Below, in pieces: positions 19,326 to 29,680 of a DNA stretch of 64,000 nt (its first letter is position 1; every line of letters starts with the position of its first letter). Under the pieces are notes generated by a model. The model saw nothing but the letters and a program-made list of their open reading frames with translations. It was not told the origin of the DNA and ran no database searches. Origin of the DNA: Perognathus longimembris pacificus (Eukaryota; Chordata; Mammalia; Rodentia; Heteromyidae); contig NC_063171.1 in the NCBI RefSeq assembly GCF_023159225.1, positions 10,341,886-10,405,885 on the forward strand, given 5' to 3'. The position numbers and the translations under genes were made by a program.

Positions 19326-19437
19326 TCTATTTTCCTTTTGAGGCAGTTCACTGTATTGCTCAGGCTAGTCTAAAACTCCTGGACTCATAGGATCCTCTCA
19401 TTTCAGCCATCCAAGGAACAGGGACTATAAATAACAT
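19326..19437 (-). repeat. B1/7SL-like monomer, antisense
   Basis: 'ttcactgtattgctcaggct' and 'actcctggactcataggatc' follow the antisense 7SL-derived monomer pattern. Strongly diverged. Confidence 0.6.
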
Positions 19438-19440
19438 GCA

Positions 19441-19839
19441 AAGGAATTCTTTTTTTCTTTGTGCTGGTACTGGGCTTGACCTGAAATCTTGGGTGCTATT
19501 TCTTATCTTTTTTTTTTTTTTTTTTGGCCAGTCCTGGGGCTTGGACTCAGGGCCTGAGCACTGTCCCTGGCTTCTTTTTGCTCAAGGCTAGCACTCTGCC
19601 ACTTGAGCCACAGTGCCACTTCTGGACATTTTCTGTATATGTGGTGCTGGGGTATCGAACCCAGGGCCTCATGAATATGAGGCAGGCACTCTCTAGCCAC
19701 TAGGCCATATCCCCAGCCCATATTCCTTATCTTTTTTGATCAACGCTGGTGCTATACCACTTGAGCCACAATTATATTTCTGGCTTATTGATCATTAATC
19801 AGAGATAATATGTGTATCTGCCTACACTGGCACTGAACT
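19441..19839 (-). repeat. B1-ID SINE, old, split by later insertions
   Basis: Pieces at 19441-19508 ('gtgctggtactgggcttgac') and 19731-19839 ('gtgctataccacttgagcca', 'ctacactggcactgaact') are one antisense copy. It is interrupted by an ID-dimer SINE and then by an LTR; its remaining end 'attacaggcatga' resumes at 20128. Confidence 0.55.
19509..19719 (-). repeat. ID-dimer SINE
   Basis: Full-length antisense copy nested in an older SINE. The target duplication 'tatt(t/c)cttatcttt' lies at 19497-19510 and 19721-19734 with one mismatch. Confidence 0.92.
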
Positions 19840-20126
19840 TGGTCTTTAGACATCCCAGAGGACCATGCGGAGATAGTTAGAGATAGTCCTGGATAAGAGA
19901 AGGTTTATAAGGAGGTTTATTAGTGAGGCCAATTAGTGGGAGCAATTTGGTGTGTGCACCTTATCTAGGTGGTAGCTTATATAACTCTGCCGCTAGAGGG
20001 GAAGTAGGTTGGTCTGAGTGGTGAGTGGGAGCGGCCAATTATAGCTCTAGGGCGAGAGTTCTGGTATGGGTGGAGCTAGGGGCTAGTGGGAGAGGCTGAG
20101 GACCTGAGGTGGGGGAAATACTAACA
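19840..20126 (-). repeat. Solo LTR, family C (antisense)
   Basis: The reverse strand begins 'tgttagtatttcccccacct' and ends 'ggatgtctaaagacca'. Reverse-strand order is a TATATAA-like box ('agttatataagctacc'), then about 90 bases later 'aataaacctccttataaacc'. The second copy at 30845-31132 has almost the same length. Flanks 'gaact' (19835-19839) and 'gaatt' (20127-20131) could be a decayed 5-bp duplication. The 3' border is uncertain. Confidence 0.65.
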
Positions 20127-20256
20127 GAATTACAGGCATGAAAACAAATTATTTCAGCCATATTCACCCTCTGAATGCAAACTATAAAACTCTTGAACAA
20201 TAATTTTGTAGGCTAGTTTGTACCTAGAAGACTCATTGTTATTTATTATTATTTTT

Positions 20257-20464
20257 CTTTTTTTTTTTTTTGGCCAGTCCTGGGCCTTGGACTCAGGGCC
20301 TGAGCACCATCGCTGGCTTCTTCCTGCTCAAGGCTAGCACTCTGCCACCTGAGCCACAGCGCCCCTTCTGGCCGTTTTCCATATATGTGGTGCTGGGGAA
20401 TCGAACCAAGAGCTTCATGTGTAGGAGGCAAGCACTCTTGCCACTAGGCCATATTCCCAGCCCC
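20257..20464 (-). repeat. ID-dimer SINE
   Basis: Full-length antisense copy of the subtype with 'cagcgccccttctggccgtt'. Poly(T) at the left, 'attcccagccc' at the right. Confidence 0.92.
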
Positions 20465-20465
20465 T

Positions 20466-20695
20466 GTTTTCATTTTTTGTTGGTCCTAAGGGCTTGAACT
20501 CAGGGCCTGGGCAGTGTCCCTGACAGGGCTAGTGCTCTACCACTTGAACAGTGCCACTTCTGGCATTTTCTAAGTAGTTTATTGGAGATCAGCTTCTAGC
20601 TAACTTTCCTGCCCAGGCTGGCTTCACACTGAAATCTTCAGATCTCAGCTTCCTAAGTAGCTAGGATTACAGGTGGGAGCTACCAGTGTCTGGCT
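20466..20695 (-). repeat. B1-ID chimeric SINE
   Basis: Antisense: 'ggtcctaagggcttgaactc', 'gtgctctaccacttgaac', 'cttcctaagtagctaggatt', 'taccagtgtctggct'. It directly abuts the preceding SINE. Confidence 0.85.
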
Positions 20696-20879
20696 AAGAT
20701 TCCTCAGTGTGTAAGTATAAATAGAATCATTGCTGTGGAAAACTGAAAAATAGTGATTATTGTTATCATAGGACTTGGCAATTATAGTAGCATGGTGACT
20801 TTATATTTAATGACAGTGAATTATTAGTAAACATTAGCCTGAAAAGCATGAAATTTGACAACTTTCATTGAAAAGGAAA

Positions 20880-21085
20880 AGGCTGTGGAGCATGGTGGGA
20901 TACATCCATAATCCCATCACTAGAAGAAACTGAAGTAGGTAGATCTCAAGTTCCTGACCAACCTAGATTAAATATACAGACCTTACCTCTGTAAAGACAA
21001 GGGAGAGAGAGGCCTGGGTCCACAGCTCAAAGATAGAACAAGGTCTTTTCATGCAGAGGTTCCAGGGTTCAGTTACCAGAATTAA
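20880..21085 (+). repeat. Old B1-plus-ID SINE
   Basis: 'agcatggtgggatacatcca' and 'tgaccaacctagattaaat' form the B1-like half; 'cacagctcaaagatagaac' and 'aggttccagggttcagttac' form an ID-like half. Confidence 0.5.
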
Positions 21086-21255
21086 AGAAAGGAGGTAGGC
21101 TTCAAGCAGAAGCTTAGCATGCTCTAAATACTCACTGTTGTGGCCAAATGCAGATACCCCAAAGACCACTGAGACAAAGACCAATGCCCTCAGGCTAACG
21201 TGCTCACCAGACTCAGCTGAAACACCAGGACCTTGAGAAAGGGGATTGCACACTT

Positions 21256-21456
21256 TTTTTTTTTCCCCATTCCTGGGCCTTGGACTAAGGGCCTGAGCAC
21301 TGTCCCTGGCTTCTTTTTGCTCAAGGGTAGGCCTCTGCCACTTGAGCCACAGTGCTACTTCTGGCTTTGTTCTATATATGTGGTGCTGGGGAATCGAACC
21401 TGAGGCTTCATGTATACGAGGCAAGCACTCTTGCCACTAGGTCATATCCCCAGCCC
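21256..21456 (-). repeat. ID-dimer SINE
   Basis: Full-length antisense copy. Target duplication 'gattgcacacttttt' flanks it, starting at about 21244 and at 21458. Confidence 0.92.
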
Positions 21457-21715
21457 AGATTGCACACTTTTTATACAGGTGAGCAAATAACTTTAGGGGC
21501 TTCCCATGTTGGCAGCTATCCTATTGGTTGACCTTCAGCAATGCCTGATACATTGGTTAGGGGCCATCTGCACATTTCAAAACAGCAACGGTTTATTCTT
21601 GGCTAGGTCAGCTTGCCCCCTAGCTGTTGTTTGGTTGGCTTCTGGATGGGTACATAGTTGTGGTTTTTCCCAGTTGACTGCGCTCTTATCTTCTCAGAGT
21701 CAGCTCTAACTCTAA
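21457..21715. other. Unannotated stretch
   Basis: No recognisable repeat or gene. Confidence 0.35.
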
Positions 21716-21847
21716 CATGGCACTCTGCTGCTTGAGCCACAGCGCCACTTCTGGCTGTTTTCTATATATGTGGTGCTGGGGAATCGAGCCCAGGGCTTCA
21801 TGTATATGAGTCAAGCACTCTTGCCACTAGGCCATATTCTCAGACCC
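21716..21847 (-). repeat. ID-dimer SINE, 3'-truncated
   Basis: 'gccacagcgccacttctggc' to 'ccatattctcagaccc'. The poly(A) side is missing. Confidence 0.85.
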
Positions 21848-21848
21848 T

Positions 21849-22412
21849 CGTTTCTATTTTTGATTGTTATTATGAAGAGAGGGGTTGCAATTACATAATT
21901 TAGATAGAATGCATTTCTTTTTGGAAGTGTCACACCTTCAGTTTCTCTCCCAGTTTTTCCTTCCCATCCCCACCCACAAATTGTATGGTTCATTTTCGAC
22001 AGTGTCTAGTGAGTAGCACTGCAGCCTTTGTTCACCTTTTGTTCCGCCATTTCTTTTCTTTCTTTCTTTCTTTCTTTTTTTTTTTTTGCCAGTCCTGGGC
22101 CTTGGACTCAGGGCCTGAGCACTGTCCCTGGCTTCTTTTTGCTCAAGGCTAGCACTTGGCCACTTGAGCCACAGCACCACTTCTGGCTGTTTTCTGTATA
22201 CGTGGTGCTGGGGAATCGAACCTAGGGCTTCATGTATTCAAGGCAAGCACTCTTGACACTAGGCCATATCCCCAGCCCAATTGTTCTGCCATTTATGTAC
22301 CCCCTTTGTCCTCCCAAAGACAAATAAAAGACAAGACAAAAATAAAATAAACAGCAATAACAACAAAAAAAGCCATTTGTTTCCATTTCCTGGAGTTCAT
22401 TTTGATATAATT
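21849..22412 (-). repeat. L1-type 3' end, antisense, interrupted by SINE
   Basis: 'gaagagaggggttgcaatta', 'cacccacaaattgtatggtt', 'gtgtctagtgagtagcactg', then after a SINE 'agacaagacaaaaataaa'. This continuous copy aligns with both flanks of the 5802-15739 provirus and with 50575-50990, so it serves as an empty-site paralogue. Confidence 0.65.
22054..22278 (-). repeat. ID-dimer SINE
   Basis: Antisense, with tail 'tttctttctttc' plus T-run. Target duplication 'ttgttc(c/t)gccattt' lies at about 22038-22051 and 22281-22294. Confidence 0.92.
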
Positions 22413-22415
22413 TTG

Positions 22416-22660
22416 TTTTTATTTTTTCCCCAGTCCTGGGACTTGAATTCAGGGCCTGGGCACTGTCCCTGAGCTTCTTTATGCTCCAGGCTAGCATTCT
22501 ACCACTTGAGCCACTGTGCCAGTTCCAGTTTTTCAGTAGTTTATTGGAGATAAGAGTCTCATGGACTTTCCTGCCCAATCTGACTTTGGTCCATGGTCCT
22601 CAGATCTCAGCCTCCTGAGGGAGCTAGGGTTATAGGTGTGATCCACTGGCACTCAGCTTA
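22416..22660 (-). repeat. B1-ID chimeric SINE
   Basis: Antisense, full length: 'cagtcctgggacttgaattc' to 'gggttataggtgtgatccac' and 'tggcactcagct'. Confidence 0.87.
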
Positions 22661-23195
22661 AATATTATTTTACATGATGAGATGTACATTGGCATTGAAC
22701 CTTTGTGTTCCTTTCCTAAGAATATCCTCCTTTGCTCTCACTATGTGTGAAAGCTTAGAGTCTTGTTCAATTTATCATGTTCTGGTGTGTTTTAGATTGT
22801 TTTAGCATACGAGTGAAAAAATGTGCTACTGGTCTCTGAGCTTGGCTTACCTCAATATGATTTGTTCTAGGTCCATCCATTCATCCATTTCTCTTCAAAA
22901 ACATACTATTCTATTTTTTTTTTTTTTTGCCAGTCCTGGGGCTTGACTTCAGGGCCTGAGTACTGTCCCTGGCTGCTTCTTCTTCTTTTTTTTTTCTCAA
23001 GGCTAGCACTCTATCACTTGAGCCACAGTGCCACTTCTGGCTTTTTTATATATGTGGTACCAAGGAATTAAACCCAGGGCTTCATGTATGGCAGGCAAGT
23101 ACTCTACCACTAGGCCATATTCCCAGATATGTGTATATGTGCCACATTTTTGTTTTTTCCACAACTTGACTATTGTGAACAGTGCTGAAGTTTCA
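22661..23195 (-). repeat. L1 fragment, antisense
   Basis: 'gagcttggcttacctcaat', 'ttctaggtccatccattcat' and, after a SINE, 'acttgactattgtgaacagt' follow the antisense order of the LINE-1 3' region known from mammals. Confidence 0.6.
22914..23128 (-). repeat. ID-dimer SINE
   Basis: Antisense, with a short expanded 'cttcttcttctttttttttc' insertion in the right unit. It ends 'gccatattcccag'. Confidence 0.88.
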
Positions 23196-23276
23196 TTTTC
23201 TTTGATGTTGAGGATTGAAGCCAGGACTTCAAGTATGCTAGGCAAGCATTCTACCACTAAATTACATTGTCAGTCA
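23196..23276 (-). repeat. ID monomer, antisense
   Basis: 'gttgaggattgaagccagga', 'gctaggcaagcattctacca' match a single tRNA-like left unit. Confidence 0.65.
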
Positions 23277-23497
23277 AAAAATACATGTTTACAAAAATGG
23301 TTTCCAATCAAGATTAGGAGAAAGGCAAAATACCAGCTACTGGTATTTTTTCCACACGTGTGCTGATAGTCCTGACAATGCATAGCCAAAAACATGAGCA
23401 ACTTTGCTAAATGATGAAAGTAGCCCACTGGACACAACAAAATGAGGAATGTGCATAGACACAGAACACACAGAATAAGAAGAAAAGCCATTTCTTG

Positions 23498-23704
23498 TTT
23501 TTTCTTTTTGCTAGTCCTTGGGCTTGAACTCAGGGACTGAGCACTGTTCCTGAGCTTCTTATGCCTAAGGCTAGCACTCTACCACTTGAGCCATAGCACC
23601 ACAACCCACGATTGGCATTTTCTGTTTGTGGTACTGAGGAATTGAACCCAGGGCTTTATGTGTGCTAGGCAAGCATTCTATGACTACGCTATGTTCCCAG
23701 TCCA
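23498..23704 (-). repeat. ID-dimer SINE
   Basis: Antisense and diverged, with a short insertion in the middle ('caacccacgattggca'). Confidence 0.85.
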
Positions 23705-23879
23705 GGAAAGACATTTCTGAAGCAAGGGGTTGCTCTCTAGACAAGTCCTTGCAGGGAACCATGCTATTATATAAGACATCATTTTGTACTTGAGAAATGA
23801 TGTGAGGGGTATCTAAGTGGATTAGGTTCTCCTCTCCTAGAAACCTGCTGCAAAACTCTCACATCTCCCTCTTTGCTAT

Positions 23880-24086
23880 TTTTTCTGTTCTCTTTTGCCA
23901 GTCCTGGGGCTTGAACTCAGGGCCTGGGCACTGTCCCTGAGCTGCTTTTGTTCAAGGCTAGCACCCTACCACTTGAGCCACAGCACCACTTCTGTCTTTT
24001 TTCTATATATGTGGTGCTGAGGAATCAAACCCAGGGCTTCATGCATGTGAGGCAAGCACTCTACCACTAAGCCACATTCCCAGCCC
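23880..24086 (-). repeat. ID-dimer SINE
   Basis: Antisense, full length: 'gccagtcctggggcttgaac' to 'cacattcccagccc'. Confidence 0.9.
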
Positions 24087-24650
24087 AACTCTGTTATTTT
24101 TCTCAGCAAGACACCTACCCTCAGAAAGGTTAGCTGATTTTCCCAGATCACACCATTAGCAAGAAAGGGAAGGAAGATTAAATTTCAGATGTTATAAGAT
24201 AATATTATGTTGCAGTTTATCCTGTTATTTCATCTTGGAAAGGGAGGACAATTGTCTCCCAAGATGTCTTTCAGAGGTGAGAAGCAGAAACTCACAGGCA
24301 TTCAGGTGAGTCCCTTCAGAGCTGGTTGCTTACAAGGAAGCCCATAGCTCGCTCTGCTTTCAGAGACTTTACTTCTAAATACACATGTCATCCAGGAGCC
24401 CTTGGGCTGGGGTGAGAGGGTATGTACTTCTCCCTCAGTGCTAGCAGTGTATGCCAGTTTCCTAGCAGTTACTTAGCACTAGGTACCTTGGAATTAACAC
24501 AGTGTACCTGAAGGGGAGACAGTATATTACTCTTGCTGGGTAAACCAACAGGCACAAAATGCAGATGGTTGGTTCAATGATCAGGGATAGATATTGGCTT
24601 ATTGAATGGGAGCATCCCTGAAAAATGAAGCGGCCTAACTGTCCACCCCC
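24087..24650. other. Unannotated stretch
   Basis: No repeat, exon or RNA recognised in about 560 bases. Confidence 0.4.
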
Positions 24651-24887
24651 ACTTTTGTGCTGGTTCTGAGGCTTGGACTCAGGGCCTGAGCACTGTCCCT
24701 GAGCTTTTTTTGCTCAAATGAATGCTCTACCACTTGAACCACAGTGCTACTTCCATCTTTTTTGGTTCTTAATTAGAGAAAAAAAAATTCTTGCAGACTT
24801 TCCTGCCCAAGGTGGTTTTGAACTGTAATCCTCAGAGCTCAGCCTCAAGTAGTTAGGATTCCAGGCATGAGCTTCTAGCACCCAACC
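24651..24887 (-). repeat. B1-ID chimeric SINE
   Basis: Antisense: 'gttctgaggcttggactcag', 'ctctaccacttgaaccacag', 'agtagttaggattccaggca'. Confidence 0.85.
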
Positions 24888-25124
24888 CCTTTCTCTCTCT
24901 TAAATAATGAGGATGTAGCCTCAGGTGCATCATAACAAGTTACAGGTATAGTGGACATTAAGGAGCAAGCATGCCTTGCTCTGTGGCCCAGCCTCTTGCA
25001 AATCTACCATCTACTTAAATCTCCCTAGCTGCTATGCAGGTCTGATGAACAGAAAGGACATATATTTCACAAACCATTTGTCCAGGTGTACTTAGGTGAG
25101 ATCCAACTGGATTGTCCAATTTCT

Positions 25125-25327
25125 TTTTTTTTTTTTTTTTGGCCAGTCCTGGGGCTTGGACTCAGGGCCTGAGCACTGTCCCTGGCTTCTTTTTGCTCAA
25201 GGCTAGCACTCTGCCACTTGAGCCACAGCGCCACTTCTGGACATTTTCTGTATATGTGGTGCTGGGGAATCGAACCCAGGGCCTCATGTATATGAGGCAC
25301 TCTTGCCACTAGGCCATATCCCCAGCC
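25125..25327 (-). repeat. ID-dimer SINE (downstream member of composite)
   Basis: Full-length, with a 4-base gap near 'tatgaggcactcttgcc'. Its poly(T) abuts the left copy of the 18-bp duplication. Confidence 0.93.
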
Positions 25328-25338
25328 CCAAAATGTAG

Positions 25339-25339
<1 letters not shown>

Positions 25340-25371
<32 letters not shown>

Positions 25372-25560
25372 CAGTTCTGGGGCTTGGACTCAGGGCCTGA
25401 GCACTGTCCCTGGCTTCTTTTTGCTCAAGGCTAGTACTCTGCCACTTGAGCCACAGCGCCACTTCTGGCCATTTTCTGTATATGTGATGCTGGGGAATCG
25501 AACCCAGGGCCTCATGTATATGAGGCAAGCACTCTTGCCACTAGGCCATATCCCCAGCCC
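25340..25560 (-). repeat. ID-dimer SINE (upstream member of composite)
   Basis: Full-length with a poly(T) of about 29 bases. Its 5' end abuts the right copy of the 18-bp duplication. Confidence 0.93.
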
Positions 25561-25578
25561 CTGGATTGTCCAATTTCT

Positions 25579-25930
25579 AAGCACAAACCCAGACCACACA
25601 AAGCCATTCCAGGCCTGGCCCTCCCACCCATTCACCTATTCCCCAATAATCCTGGATAAATAAGATATGTTTTTCACTGTGTGTTAATATCTGATTGGTA
25701 ATGAGCCTCTGAAGCTTAATTGAAGCCTAAGTACCAAATGAAGCCAAGTATCAAACATGACTTTCCTAAACCACATCTCCATGAATCTCAGCCCTGGAAA
25801 ACTACCTACTCCTAACAATGCTGAAAAGAAAGGTGTATGGAAATAGCACTGGGTGGCACAAGCAGAAATAAATTCCAGAAGCATCATTCGGTCAAGCTGT
25901 GGCACCTATTCCTAACTACCTGCTCATACT
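25579..25930. other. Unannotated stretch
   Basis: No repeat or gene recognised. Confidence 0.4.
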
Positions 25931-25977
25931 TTCTCTGTGTCTGTCTGTCTGTCTGTCTCTGTCTTTCTGTCTGTCTT

Positions 25978-26013
<36 letters not shown>

Positions 26014-26037
26014 CATCTCTCTCTCTCCCCCTCTCCC
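25931..26037. repeat. (GTCT)n/(TC)n microsatellite
   Basis: Runs of 'tctgtctgtctgtctgtc' grade into 'tctctctctctct' and C-rich ends. Confidence 0.95.
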
Positions 26038-26109
26038 CTTAGGATATAGGGAATGCCATCCACAGCCAGCAGCCTTCCTCTCAGGGTGTGACAGAGATGA
26101 GTAGGTCAT

Positions 26110-26447
26110 AAAATAAATAACATGGAAAACAAAAGCAGCAATATTTGTGGAAAGCACGATCACTTGGACAGGGGAGTGGGTCCTTTCATAAAAGCTTTTC
26201 TGAGGGGTCAGAGTATCTGGTATGCTTTGTGACCACCCCATTCTCCTGGCCAGTGATCTTTGGGCTGGACGTAAAGAGTGTTTTATTTGGGTCCACAGTT
26301 TCAGAGGCTTCAGCCCACAGTTGGTTGCCTTCATTGCCTGTGCTCTGTGGTGAGATGGGTATGCATGGTGAATCCAGCTGCTTACCTTGGACACTGGGAA
26401 TCAAAAGGGAAAAGAAGGGGCTTAGGTCCCAACATTCCCTTCAAAAG
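26110..26447. repeat. Unclassified interspersed repeat, left part (split by provirus)
   Basis: 'ttatttgggtccacagtttc', 'cagttggttgccttcattgc' and 'cccttcaaaag' are in the same order as a diverged segment at 45176-45330. The right part resumes at 29324 ('tacgtcccagtgacctaat'). The minus-strand provirus cut it at 'ttcaaaag'. Confidence 0.45.
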
Positions 26448-26755
26448 TGTTGTGCCAAGTCGCAAGACCACCCCCAAGAAGACCACCGAGATTCAGACAC
26501 TCCGAAATGCAAAAGCAAGGCAAGGCTTTATTTAACGAGCTGCCAACTTGGGCCTCGTCCTACCCACCGACACAGCGGAGGTTAGGAGGAAGCCCCGAGC
26601 TGTGATTACACAGGGCTTATAAAGGCAAAGAACAAGGTTACAACCATCAGCTGTGCAAGCAAGATTAGAACACAGGTACAAATCTGATTGGCTCAGGGTT
26701 CGATTCTAAAATGGGGTTCACGTGGTGGGGCCTGACTTCAAAGTCTGGCACCTCA
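26448..26755 (-). repeat. 3' LTR of minus-strand provirus (type B)
   Basis: 308 bp, TG...CA on the minus strand. It shares 'ggcttataaaggcaaagaac' (TATA region complement) and 'ggctttatttaacgagctg' (poly(A) signal complement) with the 29016 copy. Confidence 0.92.
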
Positions 26756-26775
26756 TTTCCCCCTTTTTCTTTTTG
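26756..26775 (-). promoter_or_regulatory. Polypurine tract of minus-strand provirus
   Basis: Pyrimidine run 'tttccccctttttctttttg' on the plus strand, adjoining the 3' LTR. It matches the tract of the inner provirus. Confidence 0.85.
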
Positions 26776-27122
26776 GTACCTTGGGAGCCAATCATGGCTC
26801 CATTGTGTCCATTTCAATGGCTTGCATGTCTAGGGGATGATATAGAGGTAAGGCATGGGTCAGTAGGGCCAAAAGTAGTATCCGAAAATAACTCTGGTCC
26901 CTCGGTTTTAAAGGGGGGCTGATGGGTGAAGATCATCCATCTTCTGTAACTTCTTCAGGCTGACTCAGGAGTGTTGACCTCACCCAGCCAGGAACCTATA
27001 ACCCTAGTCTACTTTACCAAGGGACTGCAGGATTCACCTCACTTTGGAGTGAGCTGCCAAAATAACATTAACACCAGCCAGGGTAGTAAGGAAAGAAGGC
27101 AAAAAGAAAATTATAACAATAT

Positions 27123-27320
27123 TCAGTCTAACTTTCTTTTCTTGAGGCGAAGGCGAAGCGGCCCAGCTGGGTGCTTGGAGACCTCCCATGTTCCATCACG
27201 GTAGTTGTCATCCAGGGCAAAGGGGTCAGCTGGCCTGGCGTGGAAGCAATGAACCCAAGTGGCGATGCCGTCCAGGGTCCCCTCCACCGTGGTTAATCTG
27301 TTGATTGGGGGCATTGGCAA
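27123..27320 (-). pseudogene. pol: Integrase C-terminal fragment (pol remnant)
   Basis: A 65-codon open frame whose order of features, 'DGIATWVHCFHARPAD' followed by a 'WEVSKHPAGPLRLRL' end, fits the very C-terminus of gammaretroviral integrase/Pol. The catalytic core, zinc domain and everything upstream are absent, so it is inert. It shows the family descends from a pol-bearing virus. Confidence 0.65.
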
Positions 27321-28960
27321 GCTGACAGGCCTTTAACAGATCTCAATAAGGACAACACAATCTCAGGTCTACAAGCTTTCTTTCCTAAACAGATGTATCA
27401 ACTTAAAATTCTTACTGCCAGTCAGGGCTTTGAGTAAATGCGGGGGGTGAGATTTTAATCTATCCTCTCATTTAACAAACTTACCCTTACCAACCACTAT
27501 CACATATGACTGGCAAATTCCTGCCCAGTAGACAGACATGGGCACTGGAAAGGCATGCTCATGAACTATTCTTCTAGGACTTCCCGGCTTTAACTTTTGA
27601 AAGGCCAACAGTAGTGACTCTAGGATCTGACACCATCTCTGCCATCCAAGCAGTGGCTTACTGCCTCTGGATACTCCATCACTTTTGTCCCAGGAGGAGT
27701 GACTTTCGACTTGGACTCAGGGCCTGAGTGCTGTCCCTCAGCTCTCCAGCTCAAGACTAGCACCGTACCACTTTTGAGCTCCACACTACTCCGTTCCCAG
27801 CACTCTGCTGGCTGATTAGAGACAAGTCTCTCACAGGGACCTTTCTTTGCCCGGGCTGGCTTCGAACAGCAGATTCAGATCAATGAGTCTTATAAGGGGC
27901 CACTTTACTCCAATTATAAGCAACAAGGTGGTCCACACAGAAGTAGTTTTTAAGCATGCTCTCTTACCTGGAACTTAATTAAGGGTCAGTATTAGATCTT
28001 GACAAACTTGTAGGAATCACCTGTGCTTCTCTGTGGGCCTGCTGGAAACTGTTACAAAAAACCTACAAAGAAGCTAGAATGGCAATTAAACATTTTGGTA
28101 GCCATAATTCTCCTTTTCTCACTTTGCAATAATTATTTAGGACAATTTTACTTCCAAATTTTCTTATCTAGAAATGTATTCTTGATTTCCAAAGCCTTTT
28201 TAACACTAATACAACACTTTAGCTTTTATCTGCATTGGAAAAACTGAAGCTCACAGGCAATCTGAAACCAGGTGCCGCCCTTTGCTTACGGGCTGCTTGT
28301 TTCAAAAGAGCCTTTTTTTTTTTCTTCAGTCCCAGTTACTGCATGGCATGAAGACCTTTGAATTTAAACTTAGTTTTGCATCATACTGCAGTCTTGAACA
28401 TGTTCACACTCACACATGCACACACACATTTTCAAAAGATCTTAAAGCACGCTGAATAAGCATCGGCCATACATTTTAAGACAAAAACCTTTAACAAATG
28501 ATTTTAGCATTCTCCAGCCTCATTTTCCAGGGCTTGATAGTTTTAGTAAAACATTTTTAGTCTTAGTAAAACATTTTAGCGCACCAAACAATTTTCTGCT
28601 TAAGAAGGCTGGGTGGGGGTCCCCCTAGAGTTCTTTCTGTGGACACTCACACTCTGATTGTGAACCATCGCCTGTACATCTTTCCAATGAGCTATGCAGG
28701 TTTGACACAAGAGAGACTGTTAGACTTACAAACAACACAGAGATGACAACGCAGCATGGTGAGGTCACTCCCTGCCACCTGTGGGTGGCTTGGGCTGGCC
28801 CTACATCCACCCCGTCGGCGGCTCGTTTAGGAGGCCCTCCTGGTCAGTTCCGGCCAAAAACCAAACTGACTCGCGCCCTACAAGTATAAGCAAAAGCAAA
28901 ACAGACAAACAGACAAAGACAAATTACAGGACACGACAAATGAACAGCGCTGTTTTCTTA
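27321..28960 (-). repeat. Non-coding cassette of minus-strand provirus
   Basis: Inverted relative to 7240-9750. It joins 'ttcaaaggtcttcatgcc' to 'gcaaaactaagtttaaattc' (complement near 28360-28375), a deletion equal to about 7640-8670 of the outer element with 'ttcaaa' at both break sites. The leader is fused to the post-gag region near 28800-28830, removing gag. Confidence 0.75.
27700..27895 (-). repeat. Captured B1-ID SINE (minus-strand provirus copy)
   Basis: 'cttggactcagggcctgagt', 'ctccagctcaagactagcac' and 'gcccgggctggcttcgaaca' are the complement of the SINE segment at 9145-9355 and 13870-14060. Confidence 0.75.
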
Positions 28961-28995
28961 CCTTCGGAGTCTGGGATCTCGGGGTCTCTGGGGCT

Positions 28996-29013
28996 ATCCC
29001 GGACAAAACCCCA
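28996..29013 (-). promoter_or_regulatory. Primer-binding site of minus-strand provirus
   Basis: Complement of 'tggggttttgtccgggat', the same proline-like variant as in the inner provirus, with one further change. Confidence 0.75.
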
Positions 29014-29015
29014 AA

Positions 29016-29323
29016 TGTTGTGCCAAGTCGCAAGACCACCCCCAAGAAGACCACCGAGATTCAGACACTCTGAAATGCAAAAGCAAGGCAAGGCTTTATT
29101 TAACGAGCTGCCAACTCGGGCCTCATCCTACCCACCGACACAGCGGAGGTTAGGAGGAAGCCCCGAGCTGTGATTACACAGGGCTTATAAAGGCAAAGAA
29201 CAAGGTTACAACCATCAGCTGTGCAAGCAAGATTAGAACACAGGTACAAATCTGATTGGCTCAGGGTTCGATTCTAAAATGGGGTTCACGTGGTGGGGCC
29301 TGACTTCAAAGTCTGGCACCTCA
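29016..29323 (-). repeat. 5' LTR of minus-strand provirus (type B)
   Basis: 308 bp, TG...CA on the minus strand. It differs from 26448-26755 at three positions. Confidence 0.92.
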
Positions 29324-29677
29324 AAGTACGTCCCAGTGACCTAATTCCCCACACCACCTGCTTCTAGTAGTATCACCAGACTTCAACATGGCAGCTTTTG
29401 ATGGATACTAAGAGCCCAGCTATGACCAAAACCAACTCTACTCACGATCTTCATGAGTCATGGGAGTGGGAAACACGCATCTTAGAGACGACCTGTCCCA
29501 CAGACAAAACACATAACACTAGATGGCTGACATCACTTTGATTCCCATTAATTCAGTCACCCCACTGAGCCCCACCTCTTTCTCCTCAGACTCCCAAACC
29601 CTGCTGTTGTAGGAGGTTTGGAATCCAGGAAGTAGAGACCAAGTAGGTGAGATAAAGGTAACAAAAGTGGGAGGGCG
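29324..29677. repeat. Unclassified interspersed repeat, right part, then unannotated DNA
   Basis: 'tacgtcccagtgacctaatt' and 'caccacctgcttctagtag' continue the element broken at 26447. From about 29400 nothing is recognised. Confidence 0.4.
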
Positions 29678-29680
29678 GGC

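Larger units (their letters stand above)
25107..25578 (-). mobile_element. Composite double-SINE insertion with one target duplication
   Basis: Two full-length antisense ID dimers (25125-25327 and about 25340-25560), separated by a dozen bases ('caaaatgtaggg') plus the second poly(T), lie between a single perfect 18-bp duplication 'ctggattgtccaatttct' (25107-25124 and 25561-25578). Neither inner boundary shows its own duplication, so both SINEs appear to have arrived together. Confidence 0.85.
26448..29323 (-). mobile_element. Young minus-strand non-autonomous provirus
   Basis: A 2.9-kb element, read right to left: LTR (29016-29323), primer site (28996-29013), leader with splice donor, gag-less join, shared non-coding cassette, a short integrase-tail frame (27123-27320), purine tract (26756-26775, complement) and LTR (26448-26755). 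The two 308-bp LTRs differ at only three positions, so this is the youngest provirus here. Flanks are 'aaag' (26444-26447) and 'aagt' (29324-29327). The sequence is consistent with an 'aaag' duplication that lost one A. It has no gag, protease, reverse transcriptase or env. Confidence 0.9.
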
